From: RGIG7300 sp045133915
GTDB taxonomy: Bacteria; Bacillota; Clostridia; Oscillospirales; CAG-272
DNA length: 53,370 nucleotides
Reading direction: 5' to 3'
Assembly (NCBI GenBank): GCA_045133915.1
Contig: JBGUUX010000070.1
Span: 1-53,370 of the forward strand
The translations under genes were made by a program, and so were the position numbers. The number at the start of each line of letters is the position of its first letter. Position 1 is the stretch's first letter. The notes beneath the pieces are model-generated. The model ran no database searches. It had not been told where the DNA came from and saw only the letters and a program-made list of their open reading frames with translations. Positions 8,991 through 16,777 of this stretch are shown in pieces.

Positions 8991-11240
8991 ATGGGTTTTG
9001 TAAGTACATTTATTGATAACAGCGAACATTATCCCTCTCTTATAGAACAGGGCGAATCTTATGCGGTGCAGTTTAATGCCCTTGTACCCTTTGACGGATA
9101 TCATTATATCTGTCCCCGCATGTCAGCCCATGACGGTATTCTCCACTTATCTCTCTACAAGTGGAACCGTACATACAACGAAACCGTAAACGGTGAAGCT
9201 ATTGCTACCACCGTTTGCGACCTTGCCAACGGTACGACCATGGAGTTCTATTTCCCCGAGCAGCAGCCGGGTGAGTACCTTATCGTAGCTCACGACGGTA
9301 CCCGCGGTGTAGGTTTCTGCGGTCTTATCGATTCCTTTGACGGTGCGCTTATCTATATCAACGGCACACCTGCTGACGGCAGTATCGAGGGCTACGTTAA
9401 GTTTACTCAGGATGCCGAAGAGTATTTCGGTGAGCTTTCTATGGATTTTGAGGCTATCAAGCCCGTAAAGCCTATGCCCAAGCAGATGCTCTCCATCAAT
9501 CACCCCATCAATGCAATGAAGGTGGATAACGAGAGCTTTACTGCAATCGACGGTCTGGGCCGTAAGCTTCCCACCTTTGAAGAGGTAGGCGAAAAGAGAA
9601 AAAGGAAGAGCGTAGGTCTTTTCTACTGGGATTGGCACTATCACTACGAGCTTTCCAAGCCCTGTAACGTAAGCAAGATAATCGCAGAGCATCCCGATGC
9701 CAAGAATGATTACAATCATCCCATCTGGGCGGATAATCAGGCAGAGGCATACTTCTGGAACGAGCCTGTTTACGGTTATTATACCTCTAACGATAAGTAC
9801 GTTCTCCGCCGTCAGGCAGAGCTTTTGGCTGATGCAGGTGTAGACTTCATCGTATTCGACTGTACCAACGGCTCCTATACCTGGAAGGTAGGCTACGAGA
9901 CTCTTCTTGAGACCTTCCACGAAGCGAGAATGGACGGTATCAAGACACCTCAGGTTGCATTTATGTTTAACTTTGCACCCTTCCGTTCTACCCACGTAAT
10001 GCTCCGTAAGGTATATACCGATATCTACCGCCGCGGCAGATATAAGGATCTGTGGTACTACTATGACGGCAAGCCTCTTGTTATCGGCTTTGACGATATC
10101 TTCAAGACCGGCAGAAGACTTGATAACGAGATCCTTGATTTCTTCACCTTCAGACGTAACGATCCTCTCTATTTTACCAAGGAATCCCCCACTCCCGACT
10201 CCTGGGGCTGGCTCTCTATCAATCCTCAGGCTAAGTACGCTCCCCGTGAGGACGGAAGCTTTGAGCAGATGACGGTAGGTGTAGCACATAACGCAAGCGT
10301 TCACGGTCTTGTTCCCATGAACGATATCAGAGGCGGTGTATACGGCAGAAGCCATACCACCAACCCCGATTATTCTTATACCTATAAGAGAGCAGGCAAG
10401 GACTTTACCGCAAAGGCGGGAATTGAGAACGATCATTATTACGGTCTTAACTTCCAGGAACAGTTTGATTATGCAATAGAGTCTGATCCCGACGTACTCT
10501 TTATCACAGGCTATAACGAATGGGTTGCAGGCAGACATCCCGTATGGCAGGAATCTCCCAACGCATTCCCCGACCAGTATTCTGATGAGTTCAGCCGTGA
10601 CGTAGAGCCTACCAAGGGTCCCTTAAAGGATTTCTACTATTATCAGATGGCGGCTAACATCAGACGCTTCAAAGGTCTTTCTAAGCCTCAGGCTCACGCA
10701 GTAGAAAAGAGCATTAATTGTATTTGCGATTGGAACGATGTTCCCGCAGTTAACCTCTATCTCAACACCGCACCCAAGCGTGACAACGACGGTTGGGCAG
10801 GCACACACTACGTAAACGATACTGCACGTAATAACGTCGCAGTTACAAAGTGTGCCTATGATAACGAGAACGTATACTTCTACGCTAAGTGTATGGCTGA
10901 TATCACAGCTCCCGAGGCTGACAACTGGATGAGACTCTTTATCTCAACCGACGACACTAAGCCCAATTGGGAAGGTTTCAACTATTATGTCAGCTGCTTT
11001 GAGCGTAGGTTAAAGGTAAGCACGGGCGGTTGGAGCTTTGAAGACATAGCGGACGCCGAGGTAGCCGTTACAGGCGACACTCTTACCGTTAAGATCCCCC
11101 GTTCAGCCCTCGGTCAGGATAAGCTTAACTTCTCCTTTAAGTGGTCGGACAACGCACAGAACGACGGCGATATCATGGACTTCTACGTAAGCGGTAACGT
11201 AGCACCCTGCGGAAGATATTCTATTCCCGTAAAAGAATGA
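8991..11240 (+). CDS. Putative cytosolic glycoside hydrolase (GH71/99-like barrel) with C-terminal CBM9-like domain
   Basis: A 749-residue protein without signal peptide. The ATG at 8991 follows AGGTGA by 5 bp; an in-frame GTG at 8982 is less likely. The N-terminal about 150 residues look like a beta-sandwich. Residues about 205-530 carry motifs of the GH99/GH71-like barrel group (FYWDWHYHYE near 210, LLADAGVDFIVFDCTNGS near 285, YYDGKPLVI, TGYNEWVAG near 508). Residues about 575-749 resemble a CBM9/DOMON-type sugar-binding beta domain (NVAVTKCAYDNENVYFYAKC). It probably acts on an internalised oligosaccharide, but family assignment and substrate are inference. It is tightly coupled to the upstream SLH phosphoesterase and ended by a strong terminator. 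Confidence 0.62.
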   Translation: MGFVSTFIDNSEHYPSLIEQGESYAVQFNALVPFDGYHYICPRMSAHDGILHLSLYKWNRTYNETVNGEAIATTVCDLANGTTMEFYFPEQQPGEYLIVAHDGTRGVGFCGLIDSFDGALIYINGTPADGSIEGYVKFTQDAEEYFGELSMDFEAIKPVKPMPKQMLSINHPINAMKVDNESFTAIDGLGRKLPTFEEVGEKRKRKSVGLFYWDWHYHYELSKPCNVSKIIAEHPDAKNDYNHPIWADNQAEAYFWNEPVYGYYTSNDKYVLRRQAELLADAGVDFIVFDCTNGSYTWKVGYETLLETFHEARMDGIKTPQVAFMFNFAPFRSTHVMLRKVYTDIYRRGRYKDLWYYYDGKPLVIGFDDIFKTGRRLDNEILDFFTFRRNDPLYFTKESPTPDSWGWLSINPQAKYAPREDGSFEQMTVGVAHNASVHGLVPMNDIRGGVYGRSHTTNPDYSYTYKRAGKDFTAKAGIENDHYYGLNFQEQFDYAIESDPDVLFITGYNEWVAGRHPVWQESPNAFPDQYSDEFSRDVEPTKGPLKDFYYYQMAANIRRFKGLSKPQAHAVEKSINCICDWNDVPAVNLYLNTAPKRDNDGWAGTHYVNDTARNNVAVTKCAYDNENVYFYAKCMADITAPEADNWMRLFISTDDTKPNWEGFNYYVSCFERRLKVSTGGWSFEDIADAEVAVTGDTLTVKIPRSALGQDKLNFSFKWSDNAQNDGDIMDFYVSGNVAPCGRYSIPVKE

Positions 11241-11248
11241 TAAACAAA

Positions 11249-11280
11249 AATCCCGAACGGAATTTCCGTTCGGGATTTTT
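11249..11280. terminator. Bidirectional rho-independent terminator
   Basis: Hairpin AATCCCGAACGGA / TCCGTTCGGGATT with a short T loop, flanked by A-tract and T-tract, so it can end both the GH-like gene (plus) and the acetyltransferase gene (minus). Confidence 0.92.
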
Positions 11281-11876
11281 TATAGTTCTATCTTTCTGTC
11301 CTTAAAATAATATTCCTTATCTCTGTCATTTATCTCTCTGAGTACTTTGCAGGGATTACCTACCGCAACTACGTTTGAAGGTAAGTCCTTTGTGACAACC
11401 GAGCCTGCACCCACAACGGTGTTGTCACCGATAGTAACACCGGGCAGGACAATAACACCTGCGCCAAGCCAGCAGTTACGCCCTATATGGACGGGCATAT
11501 TGTACTGATACGCCAGTTCACGAAGCTCCGGCAGTATGGGATGACCTGCGGTAGCTATGACAACGTTAGGACCGAACATAGTACAGTCGCCAACGTATAT
11601 GTGGGTATCGTCAACCAAAGTAAGATTGAAGTTTGCATATATATTATTACCGAAATGTACGTGAGCACCGCCCCAGTTTGCGTGCAGGGGAGGCTCTATA
11701 TAACAATCCTCACCTATCTCAGCAAACATATCCTTTAACATTTCGGTTCGTTTTTCAAGCTCTGTGGGTCTTGTCTGATTAAAATCATAAAGCTTATCAA
11801 GACACTCTATTTGTTTTTCAAATATCTCTTTGTCGTTTGGCAGATACAGATCTCCCGTGTGCATCTTATTTATCAT
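11280..11876 (-). CDS. maa: Sugar O-acetyltransferase (maltose/galactoside acetyltransferase family)
   Basis: A 198-residue left-handed beta-helix acetyltransferase of the Maa/LacA/NodL group, which transfers acetyl from acetyl-CoA to the 6-hydroxyl of sugars. The N-terminal Mac domain (MHTGDLYLPNDKEIFEKQ) is followed by hexapeptide repeats (GNNIYANFNLTLVDD, IGRNCWLGAGVIVLPGVTIG) and the conserved catalytic His segment TAGHPI. The length is normal (about 185-200). It overlaps the end of the GH2 gene by 11 bp, so the two are one operon and probably act on the same sugar class. The acceptor sugar cannot be told from sequence, so the symbol reflects the family. Confidence 0.9.
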   Translation of the reverse strand: MINKMHTGDLYLPNDKEIFEKQIECLDKLYDFNQTRPTELEKRTEMLKDMFAEIGEDCYIEPPLHANWGGAHVHFGNNIYANFNLTLVDDTHIYVGDCTMFGPNVVIATAGHPILPELRELAYQYNMPVHIGRNCWLGAGVIVLPGVTIGDNTVVGAGSVVTKDLPSNVVAVGNPCKVLREINDRDKEYYFKDRKIEL

Positions 11877-13542
11877 TATTCACCTCGTTAAATTTATCAA
11901 ACAATGCCTTTGACATATCCTGCATTACCTTGACATCGGTTTTAATGACCTTGCGGTCATAGGTAACAAGACCGTTGGTCTCGTCCTCGATATCGCTTAC
12001 CTGAGTAAGCACGGTAGCGCACAGACCCTTTTCTATGTTGGGAATGATTTCGTTCCTGTACAGGTTGTCAAGGGCTTTTGTAAAGTCATCTGTATTTTCA
12101 AAATACTTATACCCATAAGTCTTTGACAGATTAAAGGAATGCTCGGGTATCTTGCAGCTGTAACCTCCGAACTCGGAAAGAACCAAGGGCTTGTCGGAAG
12201 GCTTTAAGTTGATCTTTCTAAAATAAACGTGCTCACTTACCACGTCGCTTTCTTTTGTTCTGAACCAGCCCGATGCAGTATCGTATATCCTCGAGGGGTC
12301 AAAGCTCTTGAACTTACGGTAGAGCTTGTCACCGTCGTGCTGACCCCAGCCTTCGTTGAATATGGTGTAGTAGCATACCGAAGGGTGATTATACAGAAGG
12401 CGCATCATATCCATAGATATCCGACGGAACTCTGCCTTTGTCTTATCGTTTACGGGACGGGTAAGACCTTTTTTGATGCCCACGGTAGGCAGTACAGTAT
12501 CAAGCAGATAGTTGTACCCGCCGCAGTTCACCATATCCTGAAAAACTATCATTCCGTACTTGTCACAGTAATAATAGAATAATTCGGGCTCGATCTTGAT
12601 ATGCTTACGAAGGGTGTTGAACCCCAAACGCTTCATAGTAAGGATATCGTATTTATATCCCTCGGGAGATGCGGGAGTGTATATTCCGTCAGAGTAATAC
12701 CCCTGATCCAGTATACCGTGGAAGAAATAAGGCTTACCGTTAAGACATATATAGTTCTTATCCACAGTGACGGTACGCAGAGCAAAATAAGATTGAACCT
12801 TATCATCACCGCATTCGATTGTAAAATCATATAAATACGGATTTTCGGGTATCCAGTGTATAGGGTTATCGATATCTATCTTGATATAGCTTCCGTCAAA
12901 CTCGTATACCTTATCACCAAGGGTGAGCTTTTTATGCTTTGCTCCTCCGACGGTCTCTATCTTTACCGAGTCAAGTGTGGGAGTTATCCATAAGCTCTTG
13001 ATATATTCCTTGGGAACCTCCTCCAGCCATACAGTCTGCCATATACCGCTTATGGGGGTATACCACATACCTCCGCGTTTTTTGCATTGCTTACCGTAGG
13101 CGCTTGTACGGTCAAGATCGTCTGTAACGACTACACGAAGGGTGTTTGCCGACTCAAGATGTTCTGTGATATCAACCTCAAAGGGCAGATAACCTCCGTT
13201 ATGAGTAGTCACAAGTATACCGTTTATATATACCTCTGCTACCTGATCCACAGCACCAAAATGAAGAATAACGCGCTTGTCGGTCTTAATCGAAAACTCT
13301 CTTACATAGACATACTGTTCACCCTTTTTAAGCTCGCGGCATATACCCGAAAGTACCGATTCGGGCGGAAAGGGTACTTTTATCTTTCCGATATGTTCTT
13401 CAGTTCCGTTCTTTAATACAGACAAGTCCCATTCTCCTAAGAGGGGAATATAGCCGTCTCTTTTAAGGGTAGGTCTTGGATATTCCTTTTCCCATGTTAT
13501 ACTGCTATCGGTAAACGGTGTATATAAATGCTGTAACTTCAT
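11866..13542 (-). CDS. Glycoside hydrolase family 2 enzyme (beta-galactosidase/glucuronidase-like)
   Basis: A 558-residue protein without signal peptide. It shows the GH2 layout: an N-terminal sugar-binding jelly roll (LHFGAVDQVAEVYING, GGYLPFEVDITEHL), a short immunoglobulin-like domain, and a TIM barrel. The catalytic acid/base Glu sits in FNEGWG (about 396) and the likely nucleophile Glu in LSEFGG (about 455). It is shorter than LacZ (about 1000) and close to compact GH2 enzymes. It should cleave beta-galactosides, glucuronides or related beta-glycosides in the cytosol; the substrate is open. An AAAGGAT ribosome site precedes ATG 13542, and its own promoter lies upstream. Confidence 0.9.
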   Translation of the reverse strand: MKLQHLYTPFTDSSITWEKEYPRPTLKRDGYIPLLGEWDLSVLKNGTEEHIGKIKVPFPPESVLSGICRELKKGEQYVYVREFSIKTDKRVILHFGAVDQVAEVYINGILVTTHNGGYLPFEVDITEHLESANTLRVVVTDDLDRTSAYGKQCKKRGGMWYTPISGIWQTVWLEEVPKEYIKSLWITPTLDSVKIETVGGAKHKKLTLGDKVYEFDGSYIKIDIDNPIHWIPENPYLYDFTIECGDDKVQSYFALRTVTVDKNYICLNGKPYFFHGILDQGYYSDGIYTPASPEGYKYDILTMKRLGFNTLRKHIKIEPELFYYYCDKYGMIVFQDMVNCGGYNYLLDTVLPTVGIKKGLTRPVNDKTKAEFRRISMDMMRLLYNHPSVCYYTIFNEGWGQHDGDKLYRKFKSFDPSRIYDTASGWFRTKESDVVSEHVYFRKINLKPSDKPLVLSEFGGYSCKIPEHSFNLSKTYGYKYFENTDDFTKALDNLYRNEIIPNIEKGLCATVLTQVSDIEDETNGLVTYDRKVIKTDVKVMQDMSKALFDKFNEVNNDK

Positions 13543-13563
13543 TCTATCACATCCTTTTATTTG

Positions 13564-13592
13564 ATTTTATCATTGTCGAATGAAATAGTCAA
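13564..13592 (-). promoter_or_regulatory. Promoter of the GH2-acetyltransferase operon
   Basis: On the minus strand TTGACT (13592-13587), 17-bp spacer, TAAAAT (13569-13564). Confidence 0.72.
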
Positions 13593-13610
13593 TTAATTTC
13601 AAGAAATCGG

Positions 13611-13639
13611 TTTACAATGGAAATTATTTGTGTTAAAAT
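13611..13639 (+). promoter_or_regulatory. Promoter of tRNA-Arg
   Basis: TTTACA (13611-13616), 17-bp spacer, extended -10 TGTTAAAAT (-10 at 13634-13639). It ends 10 bp before the mature tRNA 5' end. Confidence 0.72.
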
Positions 13640-13649
13640 ACATAGGTAT

Positions 13650-13726
13650 CCGCCTTTAGCTCAGCTGGATAGAGTACCGGATTCCGATTCCGTTGGTCGC
13701 AGGTTCGAATCCTGTAAGGCGGGCCA
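13650..13726 (+). tRNA. tRNA-Arg (anticodon CCG)
   Basis: A complete cloverleaf: acceptor CCGCCTT/AAGGCGG (7 bp), D arm GCTC/GAGT, anticodon loop TTCCGAT with anticodon CCG (reads CGG), 5-nt variable region TGGTC, T arm GCAGG-TTCGAAT-CCTGT, discriminator G and an encoded CCA (13724-13726). The anticodon stem has four firm pairs plus a C27-U43 mismatch. The gene stands alone with its own promoter and terminator. Confidence 0.95.
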
Positions 13727-13730
13727 AAAA

Positions 13731-13755
13731 ACCAAGTCTTCGACTTGGTTTTTTT
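13731..13755 (+). terminator. Terminator of the tRNA-Arg transcript
   Basis: ACCAAGTC / GACTTGGT 8-bp stem with a TTC loop, followed by seven Ts. Confidence 0.92.
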
Positions 13756-13757
13756 AT

Positions 13758-13775
13758 CCAAGCCAAAAGGCTTGG
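13758..13775 (+). repeat. Second short hairpin after the tRNA terminator
   Basis: CCAAGCC-AAAA-GGCTTGG, a perfect 7-bp stem without a T-tract. It shares the CCAAG/CTTGG ends with the preceding terminator and lies about 28 bp before the nucleotidyltransferase start. Confidence 0.6.
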
Positions 13776-13802
13776 TGTATCATTCATATTCAGAGGTGCA
13801 AT

Positions 13803-14453
13803 ATGATCAACATAACCATCTGGCTTGACAATTTTATAAATACGTTAGAAAACACCTTCGGTAACCGCATTTGGTTTGTAGGTCTGCAGGGTAGCTATGC
13901 AAGAGGTGAAGCTACAGAAACAAGCGATATTGATACCGTCGTTATCCTTGACACCCTTACTACGGAGGATATCACGGCATATAACGCTATGCTTGATACT
14001 CTGCCTCACAGAGAGCTTATCTGCGGCTTTATTTCGGGTAAGAGTGAAATACTTAACTGGGAGCCCTCGGATCTCTTTCAGTTTTATTATGATACCAAGC
14101 CCATAAAAGGCAGTCTTGATGATCTGCTTGAAGTAATAGACGGTACAGTCGTTGACAGAGCAATTAAAACAGGTGCCTGTAACATCTATCACGGCTGTGT
14201 ACACAATATGCTCCATACAAAGAGCGACGATATTCTTCGCGGTTTATATAAAGCCGCATCCTTTGTCATTCAGGCAATCTGCTTTAAAGAAACAGGGAAG
14301 TATATCACCCGCCGTACCGATCTTCTGGAATTTGTTTCAGGTGAGGAACAGAAGATATTAAAAATTATTATTTCATTAAATAACGGTGACAATATCGAGT
14401 TTTCCAAAATGTCCGAAGCCTTGTTTGCCTGGTCACAAAAGCTGATCGGTTGA
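13803..14453 (+). CDS. Nucleotidyltransferase-domain protein
   Basis: A 216-residue cytosolic protein. The open frame extends upstream through the tRNA gene, but ATG 13803 with AGAGGTG ahead of it is the real start. Residues about 26-48 hold the signature of polymerase-beta-type nucleotidyltransferases, GSYARGEATETSDIDTVVI (G-S, then D-x-D metal ligands). The C-terminal half is predicted helical. Relatives add nucleotides to small molecules (aminoglycoside, lincosamide) or to proteins (MNT antitoxins), but no HEPN partner is adjacent, so a minimal toxin-antitoxin pair is not supported. The function is unassigned beyond the fold. Confidence 0.75.
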   Translation: MINITIWLDNFINTLENTFGNRIWFVGLQGSYARGEATETSDIDTVVILDTLTTEDITAYNAMLDTLPHRELICGFISGKSEILNWEPSDLFQFYYDTKPIKGSLDDLLEVIDGTVVDRAIKTGACNIYHGCVHNMLHTKSDDILRGLYKAASFVIQAICFKETGKYITRRTDLLEFVSGEEQKILKIIISLNNGDNIEFSKMSEALFAWSQKLIG

Positions 14454-14478
14454 CAAAAGATACCGGATATGATATCTT
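14450..14478 (+). promoter_or_regulatory. Promoter of the alpha/beta hydrolase gene
   Basis: TTGACA (14450-14455), 17-bp spacer, TGATATCTT extended -10 (14473-14478). The -35 overlaps the stop of the preceding gene. Confidence 0.7.
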
Positions 14479-14506
14479 AACCTTATAAAATCTTCAGAGG
14501 TTTATT

Positions 14507-15448
14507 ATGTATTTACTTTGGATTATCCCCTTATCTATAGTAGTTTTAATATTACTTCCATCCTTAGTTTGCTTTATGATAGTATTCTATTCTCCCAAGC
14601 GTAAGGTGTTGGGTGATGACGAGTACGAGATCCCCGAGGGGGAGATATACGAGGTGCACCGTGATTATATGGTAACCTGGATAAAGAACTCCCGCACCAT
14701 GCCCCACGAGGATATGTGTATTACCTCATACGACGGACTTAAGCTCCGAGGAAGATATTATGAGTATTCCAAGGACGCTGTCGTTGAGATCCTGTTTCAC
14801 GGCTACAGAGGCTCCGGAGAGCGTGATCTTGCAGGAGCTATAGACAGATGCTTTCAGTTAGGCAGGAGCGCTCTTATCGTCGATCAGAGAGGTAGCGGAC
14901 TAAGTGACGGACACGTTATTACCTTTGGTATCAAGGAGAGATACGATTGCCTTAGCTGGATAGAACACTGCATCAAGCGCTTCGGAGAGAACGTAAGGAT
15001 CAAGATAACGGGAGTCTCTATGGGCGCGGCAACGGTTATGATGGCTTCAGGTCTTGAACTGCCGCGGAACGTTATCGGTGTTCTTGCCGATTGCGGTTAT
15101 ACCTCTCCTAAGGAAATCATAAAAAAAGTCATTAAGGATATTAAACTCCCCGTATTTGTTTTCTATCCCTTGATACGTTTAGGCGGTGTACTTTACGGCG
15201 GCTTTGATATAGAGTCCGCCTCTCCCATAGAAGCAGTCAAAAACTGTAAATTACCCATACTTATCTTCCACGGAGACGAGGATGCATTTGTTCCGTATTA
15301 TATGGCGCAGGAACTTTATGATGCCTGCGGCTCTGACAAAAAGCATTTCCATACGGTCAAGGGTGCAGGTCACGGACTTGCCTTTCCAGCTGACAGAAAA
15401 GGATATCTTGACACGGTACGCAGAACCTCAAAGGAATGGGGAATATAA
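14507..15448 (+). CDS. Membrane-anchored alpha/beta hydrolase
   Basis: A 313-residue protein. One N-terminal TM helix (about 3-27: LWIIPLSIVVLILL) tethers a cytosolic or surface alpha/beta-hydrolase domain. The oxyanion segment LFHGYRGSGE, the strand VDQRGSGLSDG, the nucleophile elbow GVSMGAA (Ser about 170), the acid Asp in HGDEDAFVP and the catalytic His in KGAGHGLAF complete the triad. It resembles the BAAT/YfhR-like group of serine hydrolases found widely in Firmicutes. The substrate is unknown. It is a single-gene unit with its own promoter and terminator. Confidence 0.85.
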   Translation: MYLLWIIPLSIVVLILLPSLVCFMIVFYSPKRKVLGDDEYEIPEGEIYEVHRDYMVTWIKNSRTMPHEDMCITSYDGLKLRGRYYEYSKDAVVEILFHGYRGSGERDLAGAIDRCFQLGRSALIVDQRGSGLSDGHVITFGIKERYDCLSWIEHCIKRFGENVRIKITGVSMGAATVMMASGLELPRNVIGVLADCGYTSPKEIIKKVIKDIKLPVFVFYPLIRLGGVLYGGFDIESASPIEAVKNCKLPILIFHGDEDAFVPYYMAQELYDACGSDKKHFHTVKGAGHGLAFPADRKGYLDTVRRTSKEWGI

Positions 15449-15478
15449 CCTAATAAAATTCGGGCATATGCCCTAAAA

Positions 15479-15502
15479 AAGCCCGAAAACATCGGGCTTT
15501 TT
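15479..15502 (+). terminator. Terminator after the alpha/beta hydrolase
   Basis: AAGCCCGA / TCGGGCTT stem, 5-nt loop, T-tract. A separate small palindrome GGGCATATGCCC lies just upstream at 15462-15473. Confidence 0.9.
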
Positions 15503-15516
15503 ATGATTTTATATAA

Positions 15517-15544
15517 GGAATTTTATATCTCCAATTCGTATAAT
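15517..15544 (+). promoter_or_regulatory. Possible promoter of the sigma-factor operon
   Basis: A TATAAT lies at 15539-15544 but has no good sigma-A -35. The sequence GGAAT (15517) followed 15 bp later by CGTAT (15537) resembles the GGAAC...CGTC layout of ECF promoters, which would suit an autoregulated sigma factor. A small GGGTC/GACCC hairpin (15554-15570) precedes the ribosome site. Weak evidence. Confidence 0.3.
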
Positions 15545-15585
15545 AAGTGAAGGGGTCGAAAAATGACCCGCAGGAGGATAAAACT

Positions 15586-16134
15586 ATGGATAACGGTGCA
15601 AGTAGCTACCGCCGTTTTCTTGATGGTGACGAAGCCTCCTTTGACGATATAATGAAGGAGTATTTTTACGGACTTGTATTCTTTATAAACCGCTACGTGC
15701 AGGACGTTCATGCGGCAGAGGATATAGCTGTAGATGCTTTCAGCGATCTTATTGTTAATAAGCATAGGTATAATTTCAAGGTTACCTTAAAGACTTATCT
15801 GTATATGTTAGGCAGAAGTCGTGCTCTTGATTATATAAGACACAGAAAAGCAATCGATTTCACCGAGCTGTCTGATGCAAACGCAATAGCAGACATAAAC
15901 TCTCTTGAAGAACTGGTTATCACAGAGGAACGTAAACGCATAATACATAAGGCTATAGCAGAGCTTCCAAAGGATATGGGTATTGCGGTACATCTAATAT
16001 ACTTTGAGGATATGAGTTATGCTGATGCCGCAAGGGTAATGAAAAAGACCGGTAAACAGGTGGACAATCTCTTATATCGTGCAAAGAAAGAGCTTCGCAC
16101 TATTCTCGGAGAGGACGGTGAAGCGTTGTTATGA
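15586..16134 (+). CDS. ECF-family RNA polymerase sigma factor
   Basis: A 182-residue sigma-70 family protein. The start is ATG 15586, 6 bp after AGGAGG; an upstream in-frame start at 15547 lacks a ribosome site. Region 2 spans about 18-90 (YFYGLVFFINRYVQDVHAAEDIAVDAF, YLYMLGRSRALDYIRHRK) and region 4 about 120-178 (LPKDMGIAVHLIYFEDMSYADAARVMKKT), the usual two-domain ECF layout. The 4-bp overlap with a membrane protein bearing a cytosolic N-terminus makes that protein the likely anti-sigma factor. The inducing signal is unknown, but the downstream membrane proteins suggest envelope sensing. Confidence 0.92.
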   Translation: MDNGASSYRRFLDGDEASFDDIMKEYFYGLVFFINRYVQDVHAAEDIAVDAFSDLIVNKHRYNFKVTLKTYLYMLGRSRALDYIRHRKAIDFTELSDANAIADINSLEELVITEERKRIIHKAIAELPKDMGIAVHLIYFEDMSYADAARVMKKTGKQVDNLLYRAKKELRTILGEDGEALL

Positions 16135-16763
16135 AGCAATTAAAGGAATATAAGGCGGAGATATTCCGCCGAAGTGAAGAAATAATACTCGAAAGAACAG
16201 AAAATAAAAAGAGAAGAAAAAAGATCTTAATGTCTCTATGCGTACCGCTGTGTCTTGCAGTAGTCATAAGCTCTGTTATGATATTACCTTCGCTTATTCA
16301 AGGTGATCACGTTTCTAATGAAGAAGATAAAATTATAAGTGATGCAGACGGTGCAGCTCCTGTTGATACGCATGCTCGGAGCTATCTGTATGCAGATATT
16401 AGTTTTTGTGATGAAGATAAGCAAAACAGAATAGATGCCCCTGAAAAGTTAAACGAGCTTTCTGAGCTGATAAGATGTGCCTACGCTGACAGTTATCTAT
16501 ATTATGATATTACCGAACGGGGAAAAGGGGCAGAGGATGACGAAGGTGATTTTGTTGACAATGAAATGTACGATGCCGTTGATGAATCTGTTTCCGAAAA
16601 TGAAGTTGAACGCTATACTATCACTCTTACCGCACCGGACGGCTACCAAAAGAAAATTATAATAGAGGGTAACACTATCAGCGACCCCGAGCTTGACATT
16701 GAGGCTACCTTAAAGGAAAAACGCTTAGAGCAGTTAAAGGAGCTTTTGATTTCTGTATATTGA
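16131..16763 (+). CDS. Putative anti-sigma factor, single-pass membrane protein
   Basis: A 210-residue protein with a short charged cytosolic N-terminus (1-31, many Lys/Arg/Glu), one TM helix at about 32-54 and an extracytoplasmic acidic domain of about 155 residues. There is no zinc-binding HxxxCxxC (ZAS) motif. The role is inferred from topology and from the ATGA overlap with the ECF sigma gene. The outer domain ends with a predicted beta-rich segment (ERYTITLTAPDGYQKKIIIEG) and could sense ligand or bind the two downstream proteins. Confidence 0.6.
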   Translation: MKQLKEYKAEIFRRSEEIILERTENKKRRKKILMSLCVPLCLAVVISSVMILPSLIQGDHVSNEEDKIISDADGAAPVDTHARSYLYADISFCDEDKQNRIDAPEKLNELSELIRCAYADSYLYYDITERGKGAEDDEGDFVDNEMYDAVDESVSENEVERYTITLTAPDGYQKKIIIEGNTISDPELDIEATLKEKRLEQLKELLISVY

Positions 16764-16777
16764 TTGGAGGCGTATTG

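Noticed and set aside
13617..13802. N-terminal 62-codon extension of the nucleotidyltransferase frame
   Set aside because: It runs through tRNA-Arg and its terminator. The ATG at 13803 has the ribosome site and the conserved fold starts after it.
13803..14453. MNT/HEPN toxin-antitoxin module
   Set aside because: No HEPN-domain partner is adjacent; the neighbours are a tRNA and an alpha/beta hydrolase with its own promoter.
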